Origin: Henckelia pumila
Lineage: Eukaryota > Streptophyta > Magnoliopsida > Lamiales > Gesneriaceae
DNA length: 64,000 bases
Assembly: GCF_033568475.1 (NCBI RefSeq)
Contig: NC_133120.1
Span: 98,665,180-98,729,179 of the forward strand
Direction: 5' to 3'
How positions within the stretch are numbered: position 1 is the stretch's first letter; each line of letters begins with the position of its first letter. The translations under genes and the position numbers were made by a program. Positions 54,911-64,000 of this stretch are shown here, piece by piece. A model generated the notes under the pieces. It was not told the origin of the DNA. It ran no database searches and saw nothing but the letters and a program-made list of their open reading frames with translations.

Positions 54911-57057
54911 GTTTTGACACCATCATATTCTCTCGTCTTTTACGAACTTTTTTCTTGTTCTTGTTCTGTTCGTCGGACAAAAGAGGGTGTTTGGCAGTTC
55001 AGTTCATACCTTGTGAGTAAGCTATAGTCTGTTTTGGATCCCATTGAAAGGTTTGTTCTTGGTTATGCTTCTCGTTTCTTGAAGATTGAATCTATTGTGA
55101 AATATAATTCATCCACCCCAAGATACATAGACCCATTTTGTATAGCAAACACAAAGTTTAGAGACAAATTTTATGTTTTATTTTTAATTATTTTATTCAA
55201 AAAATAGTTGCACTTATTTAATAAGATAAGATGATGCTAAAAACAATTATTTATAGGACCATAAATTTGTGATAGTCGCAAAAATGAATCATATATATAT
55301 AGTTTTGATCCCACGCACCTTAGGATATGAAGATCCACGTGCGCCTGTGCCCAAAACAATTACGATTGTCTTGAAATTTTCACGGTAGTATTGTCTCAAA
55401 AATGCGGATCCAACGATATATCATATGATACAAATTTCAATCTCGGTGGTCGAAAATGTGAAGATAGTCGAAAATTACATGTTTCACATTTTCGGTCAGC
55501 ATCCATATAAGTAACCATCGTCAGCACCTACAAGCCTAAAATGTGATAGAAATGTTTGAATATGGAAATTATCAATTTATGATTCAAGCATAGTTGAAAA
55601 TATGATAAAAAAAAAGCATATTAGTTCAGCATGATCAATTATTTTATAAAGAACTATAAAAGGATATGGTGAACATGATGTGTGCCAATATCTTTTTCCA
55701 AATATGTGGTTTCACATTTGGATTGAAGTTTTGTATGTTAAGTGTGTCTAATTTGGCACAGCCACATTAATCATATATTGATTGTTATTTAAAAAGAATC
55801 ACGACTATATATAAATTAAAGTCCATCTTCTTATAATTAATATTAATAAAACAAATTAACTCCAATTATACTTTAAATCGACCGTACTGAACTTGAGACC
55901 TCTCGAGTACGTACTACTCATCGACTTTTAAATTTCCACAGACAATCCGACACAAAATAAATCCAAATCTAATATTTCGGCCTCATGGCTGACCAATCCT
56001 AACAAGGGAAAGGGCTTAATGCTGAATCTTCCCTTTTAACTTTTTGTTATTATAAAATAATAATAAATAAATTTATGTGTTACATCACCGTGAAAGAATA
56101 CAGGTTGGACATGAAGAAATGTGGCAGAGATATTATCGATATATGTTCCCAAATGATTGAAATCTTAATAATTATATTAGGTTCTAGTATAAAAAATCGA
56201 TTTTATGATGTGTGTATGTCTAAATATCAAATCTTGATCAAAGCTACAAAGAGTGGGGAATGGGGCCAAATTTTGCTCGATAACTAATCTTGGAGCCTTA
56301 AGTATATATCGAGCCATTCATATTTTTCGTTTCTTATATGTGAATTCATGGTTTAATTTGTATACGAACTATGAATAAAGATAATTGGTGCGATCTAGAG
56401 GTAATACTGTAATCCAAGCATCTTAATCGATATAGTCGTGCGCGAGTGTAAATTTTTTTTTTTTTGTGAAATATAAAATATTATTAGTAGGTTATTATTA
56501 GGTTAGAACTTAGGAGATAACTTTTCATAAACCTTTACTCGAATTTTCATTTTACAAACTTGATAGTCACATACATGTACAAATAACATTAAATTGTTAT
56601 ATATTACCGGTACGGAAATATCGTAAACAACTTTGGGCCCGACGATGAAAAACAGCATTTACAACTGGGCCCCTTAAGCCCAAGCATGATGAACTATAAT
56701 ACTATTCTGGGTCCCTTATTATCGGGCTCAGAGTTGTCCATTATCATTTATCAAGTGACTTTGCTTTGCTCTATTAAAAAAAAATATAAAAACAAAATTC
56801 AATCAAAAAATTAATAATTAAATTAAGTTAATCTTTTTATGTTCTTAAAAATAATTTTTTCTGATGGAGTAATTCACATTGATGATGAAATCCAAAAAAA
56901 ATCAAATTGATGATGGAGAATTCTAACTTATAATGTAATAATAATTTAATAAAGGGTAGACTTTGATCAACGAAAACGTCCACTGTCATGGCCTTTTGTG
57001 GAAATGGTCTTGGAAATTTGTCCGCACTGAATTTTGAGGAATTTCGGAGATTTTTCT
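54911..57057. other. Intergenic region between the small gene and HSP70-16
   Basis: AT-rich. It holds a truncated MITE (55308-55498) and, near 56633-56725, a cluster of GGGCCC/GGCCCA/GGCTCA motifs that could be promoter elements of HSP70-16. The short frame at 56075-56287 has no recognisable domain. Confidence 0.5.
55308..55498. mobile_element. Truncated relative of the 31900-32243 MITE
   Basis: GATCCCACGCACC...CTTGAAATTTTCACGGTAG, then CAACGATATATCATATGATACA and TTTCAATCTCGGTGGTCGAAAATG, follow the same order as the MITE arm at 31900-32045. The centre is present, but the second arm stops after about 15 bp (CACATTTTCGGTCAG). Confidence 0.75.
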
Positions 57058-57481
57058 CGTTCATCCCCTCCCATATCTAATATTACTTTTCATCTTTATT
57101 AGGGTTCCCGCCATCTTGGTCAACTTTTCGCATTGTAGAGGTATGTTTCAGTTTCTTTGATTCTCATGTACTCAGTGGGGTGGAGTTATGCATCTCGTTT
57201 CTGTAAAATTGAGCGTGGATTATGCAATGTTTTGACATGCTGTATGATATATTCTGTAAAGTCAATTTTTTGGTCTATTCGATTTTTATGTGCGATTCTA
57301 TTTTCTGAAAAATTTTGAGTTCACCATATATTGACGATCTCGCATATGTAATATTGTGTTTTCGATTGGAGATGCTTGATTTGTTTGCGGAGATGGGGTT
57401 GAGAACTCGTTGTGTTGGGAGTGAATTTTTGCGTGTTTACCTGAAAATTTGTGGTTTTTGTGATTGGGCTTTCAGTTTGAG
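57058..57481 (+). promoter_or_regulatory. 5' UTR of HSP70-16 with an intron
   Basis: TTAGGGTTCCCGCC (57102) sits in a leader that ends at a donor AG|GTATGT (57141). An acceptor TTTCAG (57470-57475) lies six bases before the ATG at 57482. A 335-bp intron in the leader is therefore likely. Confidence 0.6.
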
Positions 57482-60400
57482 ATGAGTGTGGTGGGGTTCG
57501 ACATTGGAAACGAGAACAGTGTGATAGCAGCTGCTAAGCAACGGGGGATTGATGTGTTGCTGAATGATGAGTCAAAACGGGAAACTCCGACAGTGGTTTC
57601 ATTCGGTGAAAAGCAGAGGTTTCTGGGCTCTGCTGGAGCTGCCTCCGCAACCATGCACCCAAAATCAACAATTTATCAAATCAAGAGATTGATTGGACGG
57701 AGATTTAGTGAATCCATCGTGCAAGATGACCTAAAATTGTTTCCTTTTGAGGCTTCTGAGGGCCCCGATGGTGGAATTTTGATTCACTTGCAATACTTGA
57801 ATGAAAAACAAAGTTTTACACCAATTCAGATATTAGCAATGTTCCTTGCTCATTTAAAGCAGGTTACAGAGAAGAATCTTGAGACACAAGTTACTGATTG
57901 TGTGATTGGTATACCTAGTTACTTCACAGATTTGCAGAGGCGTGCATATTTGCAGGCTGCAGAAATTGCCGGGTTGACTTCGTTAAGGTTGATGCATGAC
58001 TGTACTGCTACTGCTCTGGGCTATGGTATATACAAGACCGACTTGCAGAGCAATAGTCCAACAAATGTTGTTTTCGTGGATGTTGGTCATAGCGATACAC
58101 AAGTTGCGGTGGTATCATTTCTTCCCAGGTTTATGAAGGTGTTATCACATGCTTGTGACGATAACTTAGGAGGAAGAGACTTTGATGAGGTTCTGTTTAG
58201 ATATTTTGCTTCTCAGTTCCAGGAACAGGATAATATCAATGTGTATGCTAGTGCCCGAGCTTCTATAAGGCTGAGAGCAGCATGTGAGAAACTAAAGAAA
58301 GTGTTAAGTGCTAACCCCGAGGCACCACTGAATATCGAGTGCTTGATGGAAGAGAAAGATGTAAAGGGATACATTAATAGAGACGATTTTGAGAATCTAT
58401 CATCTTATTTACTGGAAAGGATTAAGAACACCTGCCATAGGGCTTTGCATGATTCTGGTCTGTCTGTGGAAATGGTTCATACTGTTGAACTTGTTGGATC
58501 AGGTTCTCGAATACCTGCCATTGCAAAAATATTAAATTCACTTTTCATGAAGGAGCCTCGTCGAACAATAAATGCTAGCGAATGTGTAGCTCTTGGCTGT
58601 GCCATTCAATGTGCGATGCTCTGCCCCACATTCCGTGTGAGAGAGTATGAGGTATATTTCCCACTAAATTGAATCATTTTCATTTATACATTCCTGTTTT
58701 GTAGTTATTTTGAGCATGTTTTAATGAATGTCTCATGTTTTGAGAAAATAAATTTGTACTTCTAAATGCCAAGAAATTGAGACTCGTAATTAATAGCTCT
58801 TGTCGTTTTAACCTTCTATCATCTTCCGATTATAAATTAATCTACATTGTATACTTTTGATTCTTTTGTACTTGATCACCTGTCTTTGGGTATACCATAA
58901 CTTGCAGTACTGTTATTCGTTGTCTAAGATGGTAAGATTCAAAAAGCATTTGATAATTTTGGATAAAAGCCCTCCAGACAAGACAACCACAGATCCAAAA
59001 GTATGTCGACAACTGTGACATGAGTATGCCGATACATTTTCCATTTTCCCTCCGTGCCTGCTTAAAAAAATCTCTTTAGAAAAATGTGGCATGTTTTGTT
59101 ACTGTGGAGAATCTATGGATTTAGTTTTTTCTTGTACACATGGGTAATTACTAAGATTACAGACTCAACTTTTAGTACTAGCACATTAAACTAGCTTCCA
59201 TTCATGTCTTTGGAGGACTTATTATCACTTGCTGCCTTGCAATGAATTTTTTGATCTATTAAGAGCAGAAAAAGACCTTTACTTTATAGAGTGGTATGTA
59301 GGCCTTCATCCAGATAGTGGTTCGCTTTGAGGCCCTTTAATTCAGAATTCAGATGAGAGAGCAGAACATGTGTAGCATCGTTCTTTACTATTTTTTGTGC
59401 GCATTGATTGCACAATAAACATTGGTTCGTTACATTTTCAGGTGCAAGATTGCTTCCCATTCTCAATTGGATTAGCATTATATGAAAGGCCGACATTCAA
59501 ACTTGCATCCAAAACGGTATTTCCCAGGAGATATCCTTTTCCCAGTACAAAGATTCTTGCTTTGCACACAAGTGATTACATTCACATGGAAGCCTACTAT
59601 TCAAATGAGGAGGAGCTACCTCCTGGCGTACCCTCCAGAATCAGTTGTTTTAAGGTATATGCCTCCTGGCGTACCCACCTTCTTGAAATTAAGCACTTTG
59701 AAGGTTCTTAAGCTACCTCCATCAATTTAGAGCCTTTGAACTGCAAGTAAGAGAGAAGGGTCTATTATTGACTTGATAGCTTGATCATAGGAAAGTTCTA
59801 GAGCACTGAATTAGTGAATTATGGTTCAAGCAGTAATATTCTCCTTAAAGAAGCATCTAGAATTAATCAAATTACGTATAGCATCTAGAATTAATCAAAT
59901 TATGTATTTGACTGAAGAATATTATGTACTTCATGACTATATCTGAATTAACTATTCCTAATGCTTGTTAATCACCGTCTCTTATGCTCCTAGAATGTTA
60001 ATTTCCCTTGAAAGTGGGAATACTAACTTTTATTCTCTACAGTTGAACCGTTCGATGATTTTTCCTACCGCTTATGCCATAGGTTTATGTTAAAAGATAA
60101 ACAATGTACACGCACGCGTCGCATATGTAAAAACTTCTATAAGTTTGAATTATTCCCACACACAATTATACTAATCTGAAAAGGTGTATTTGTAGATTGC
60201 AGCAGTGATAACTTGTTCTTGCACACAGTATTTTGGACTTTGAATGGTTGACCTGTACCGCTGATAAATGAAAGATTAAGCGGTGATATGCAAGTAATTG
60301 TAGCTACGTTGTGCATATTATGTGCCTGGAGAATCATGCCACTTGTACTAAGTGATTTGAAGCATCCTAAATGCTGTATGTGCCAGGCAAAGAAAGACTT

Positions 60401-63400
60401 GAAAAAGTATTTGAAATGTTGGCTGGTCATTGAATTCCATATTAGCCGAAGAATTTGCAAAATAATTTTAGATTCCCTTTTTGTAATACTGTCTCCATCT
60501 TATCACGGCTCTATTTCAGATTGGACCTGTCGGAGTTTCTCACTCAGAGAAAGCAAAGATCAAAATTGAAGTTCAACTAAACCTACATGGAATTTTTACC
60601 ATAGATTCTGCTTCTGTAAGTGGTAGCATGTTATTCCAGTGTGTATGAAGCTAGAACTTTAGAAGATGCAATACCAAATTTATTGGAAACTTTGTCGCTT
60701 CTGCAGCTGATCAAGCATCGCTCGGATGATTCTAAGGTGTATAACAGTCGTCCTTTAGTTTCAAAAAATGGGGAGCCAAGCAATCAAGACAATTCTGGCA
60801 AAGCAGATGACCTATCAGTAAGTCAAGTCAGGCAAAATTATTGTGGAAATACTTGATGTATCATTCTTTCACTGAATTGAGAACGTTTTCAATTCCCAAC
60901 GCACGTTGCAAATAAAAAGCAACATAACAATATTTTTCCTGCCTCGCAGGCTCACACCCCACCCCACCCCACCCTGCCACCCCTCCCCTGCATGTGTACG
61001 ACAACTATGTCCAACCCTGACTTGGGTCCATCTCTTTTTGTAAACCTTGTAAAAACTGTGCTTCGTTCCTGTACTGTTAGGGTTGCCCCAGCTGTTTCAT
61101 GACTTGGTCTTGCCTATGCTGCTTTTCCTCTGACATTGCTGTTTTTATGGTTATATGTGCATTTATTCTGCTTGTTTACTGTTTGGAGCTTTTTAATTTT
61201 ACCTAAATAGTATGACTAACCTTAATTCTTGCTACTTGATTGGACATCATTAACTATGCTCAAATTGGCCATAGTAATTTAGTTAGAAAAGCTTTTTTAC
61301 ATTACCTTGAACTTTTTGAAGTCGAATGTCCTTGACGGTCCTATTTCTTTTGGGGGTTTCTCATTCCTATTTCTGTAATTGAGCTTGTTTTGATGGAATA
61401 TTTCATGGCTGCTTAATTTGTGTTTGAATTTAAACAGATTCAAACTTAACATCAATCTTCATCATAATCACTATTGATACTTTTTTCACTGTCAGTGACT
61501 CAAATTTAAATTTATGCGTTTGCATTGAGATAAAACTGTTTCTTCTGGAGGTATGGTCGATTGCGCATAATCATTGATATTGGGCTCCAAATCTGGTTCA
61601 AACCCATGATACATAATTTTTTGTAAGCTGGCAAGCATTGGTGAACTATCTTTAGATGCATTGGTTAATTAACCATTTGAAGCAAGTTAATATCTGATAA
61701 GATACAACTATATTGTGTGATATTTCTGGTGCGAAGTTGTTCAATCGGTTCTCTTGTGCTGCTTTCTAGTTAAAAAAATGCTGTTTATATGAGTAAGAAA
61801 ATAATCTTGGCAGCCTTAGTTTAAGCATGCTGGTCTTTACAGTTTTTGCAATTTAATACTCCAAAGCTATACAAGTGTTCCAACGCATTGCAGGATCATG
61901 AAAGACAAACGGTTACTAATAGACATGATTTATTAATTGATGAGAATGTCCATGGTGAATTGATGTTGGGGGAACTCTCGCAAGCTCAAGAAAAAGAGTC
62001 TCAGTTAACCCAACAAGACATTGACATGGAGCGTACGAAAGATAAGAAAAACACACTGGAGTCTTATGTTTATGAAACGCGAAATAAGGTATCTCCTTGT
62101 GCTCTAAGATATTGTTGCATTCTCTGCTTTTATTACATGCCTGCTTGATGGGTGAAGTTGCTTGAGAAAAGGTCATCGGCAAATTGGTCAGTACAGAGTT
62201 TAAATTCAACAGATTTAGCCATTTGACATTGTTAGTGCAAGATCGTTGATTCGAAACTTAACCTAAAAGAAAAACACAAAAGAAGAAAAGATGACTGAGA
62301 ATGAAATGTCTAGGCTGGAACTATGAACTCAGCTGTTGTTTCCATGCAAAAACGATGTATCTGAACATACTGAGAAAATTTCTTCCCCATTTTCCTGTGT
62401 AATTATTTTAGACTGTTATTTTATTTATTAGGATTGATTTATGAATTAGTATGGTTCTGCACAAGTATGGCAATCTTTTTTCATGGAAATTTCAGCCAAT
62501 ATCTGATATGCCGGTTTTGTAAGTCAGATGCTTGCGGTATATTTTCCAAGTTGTTTGAAAATGATAGACTTACTGTAACAGTCAAGATCTGTGAAGCTCT
62601 TCCACATCTTGTCACAAAACCATGATGACTGTAATAGTTATGATTTGTGAAGCTCTACCACATTGTCACAGAACCATGCCCATGTTGTTTCACTTGATTG
62701 CAAAAAGTGTTGCACATCTTATTCTCTGTTGAATTATTCGTTGTGGGACTCATAAGCATCTAAACAGCTTTTGAATAAATATCGGAGTTTTGCCACTGAT
62801 TCTGAAAAGGAAGAGATCTCCAGTAACTTGCAGCAAACAGAGGAATGGCTTTATGATGGAGGAGATGATGAGTCTGAATTTGTTTATACTAGAAAATTAG
62901 AGGATTTGAAAAAGGTTAATTTATTTTATCTGCTTTAATTCTTGAAAACTTTACTTCTAACAGTCAATAATTGATTTGCTTTTTAATGTGTTAATTAGAT
63001 CGTTAATCCAATTGAACATCGATTTACTGATGAAGAAGCAAGGGTACTGGCAGCCCGAGGGCTATTCAATTGCATATTGGAGTGTCGGGATGCTGTAGAA
63101 TCACTTCCACCTGGTGAAAGAGAAGCTGTACGGTTCATGCTGATGATTGAGTTTTTTTTAATGCTAAACTATGCTTTTTGGATGACTCTCAAGAGAACGT
63201 GATTGATTGGTTGTCTTTTATTTAAAAGGTATTGGCAGAATGCCGTAAAGCGGATCAGTGGCTTCGAGAAAATATCCAACAGCAAAATTTGTTACCCAAG
63301 AATGCTGATCCAATAATTTGGTCTAGTGACATAACAGAGAAAACCGAGGCGCTTACTGAGTAAGGAAATCTGTTTAGGCATTGAAATTCATGTATCATAA

Positions 63401-64000
63401 TCAATTTAAAGCATGAAAGGCTGCATGTTAGGTTGACTTCGATTTTTAGTTATTTTCCCACCTGAAAATTTCCTTCCATAATTGTTTCCTTTCTAATATA
63501 GCACCATACCTACCCTCCAGAAATTCATTAAATTCAGGAAATATCGTGCCTATTGTGGTTACAAAGTAACTTGATATTTGATCGATTCATTGTATGATCC
63601 TGCATGCAACTATGCTAAAAATAAGCCAGCTATACTGTTGTAGGGGTGTGGTTTTGAGTATATGTATCATGGGGATTTAGCACCGGTGCATCTCAACAAT
63701 CCGCATCTAATAATACCAAGACTCATAGGCTCATAGCTAATGATGCATTAACAACGATCCTGCTTCTCGAATCAAGTTTGCATTGACAAAAGCTGTTTAG
63801 CTCTTTTCCAAATTGATGCTGCACATAGGAGGCCACTGTCTCTAAAAATGCTTTCCGTAATTTTTTTCCCGTGTATTTTTTTCATTTTTCGAAAATGTTT
63901 TTTAGGATGTGCAACCAATTGATACTACGCAGCCGTTCATTCTCAAGCCCAGAGGATGCCAAAGAATCAGAGACAAGAGGACAGAGGGATGATATGGATG
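57482..64000 (+). CDS. HSP70-16: Heat shock 70 kDa protein 16-like (HSP110 subfamily), 3' end cut by window
   Basis: Hsp110/SSE-type chaperone, expected to act as nucleotide exchange factor for Hsp70 (family knowledge). Exons: 57482-58651, 59442-59654, 60520-60615, 60707-60817, 61894-62088, 62768-62914, 62999-63127, 63229-63359 and 63906 to beyond 64000. All introns are GT-AG and all joins keep frame; about 763 codons are visible and the last, ending DDMD, is close to the end. ATG 57482 (MSVVGFDIGNEN) is the start. Exon 1 encodes the whole ATPase domain: VGFDIGNEN, HDCTATALGYG (about 172), VFVDVGHSD (about 196), ELVGSGSRIP (about 336). These are the diverged forms of the Hsp70 nucleotide motifs typical of this subfamily. 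Exons 2-4 give the beta domain, 5-9 the helical part (MERTKDKKNTLESYVYETRNK, QTEEWLYDGGDDE). Confidence 0.95.
60955..60990. repeat. C-rich CCCCA repeats in HSP70-16 intron 4
   Basis: ACCCCACCCCACCCCACCC within the 1076-bp intron between exons 4 and 5; possibly a source of quadruplex on the opposite strand. Confidence 0.8.

Noticed and set aside
56075..56287. 70-aa frame upstream of HSP70-16
   Set aside because: AT-rich chance frame without domain or start context.
60288..60569. 93-aa frame in the HSP70-16 locus
   Set aside because: It runs from intron 2 into exon 3 in a different reading frame from the gene; the splice-based model explains the region.

Overview
This is nuclear DNA of a flowering plant, most likely a eudicot. 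The genes have spliceosomal introns and closely resemble plant RBP45, chloroplast SufB and HSP70-16. The intergenic space is filled with Ty3/gypsy LTR retrotransposons and small inverted-repeat elements. Nothing prokaryotic is present, and I cannot name the species.

Region 1 (1 to about 29155) is a nest of retrotransposons. The outermost is a Tat/Retand-type element (Retand-A) whose 5' end lies off the window. Its pol is cut at 740 by a reverse-strand element, and at 3012 by a gag-only, long-LTR element (TR-GAG/LARD, 3013-10540, target duplication TGATG). Its antisense gene is cut at 14340 by a Tekay-like chromovirus (14341-27259). The 3' LTR of that chromovirus was in turn invaded by 21920-27205 (duplication TAATG). 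This last element is a chimera: a Cassandra-type TRIM, with 5S-rRNA-derived LTRs, that holds one complete internal-domain-plus-LTR unit of a TR-GAG element between two primer-binding sites.

Region 2 (29156-32600) is AT-rich and holds (TA)n tracts with a cluster of foldback/MITE-like elements. Region 3 holds two host genes on the + strand: an RBP45/47-type RNA-binding protein (32785-36499, six exons, 400 aa) and chloroplast SUFB (38763-41197, two exons, 542 aa).

Region 4 (42380-53668) is a second, nearly complete Retand-type element (Retand-B), in this order: LTR, PBS, gag, PR-RT-RNH-aRNH-IN, two tandem-repeat arrays, antisense gene, PPT, LTR. Retand-A and Retand-B both carry this antisense gene. 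In each it has its own TATA box, an N-terminal conserved domain, two short GT-AG introns in matching phases (1 and 0) and a coiled-coil C-terminal part.

Region 5 (53669-64000) holds a small basic plant protein gene (54572-54910), a truncated MITE relative, and the HSP70-16 gene (57482 to the window end, nine exons visible, only the last few codons missing).

The host genes look intact. Every retroelement polyprotein carries damage: stops, frameshifts, insertions or lost integrase catalytic residues. The exception is the gag of the chimera, which is open throughout. The points most worth a second look are the Cassandra/TR-GAG chimera and the spliced antisense gene of the Retand elements.
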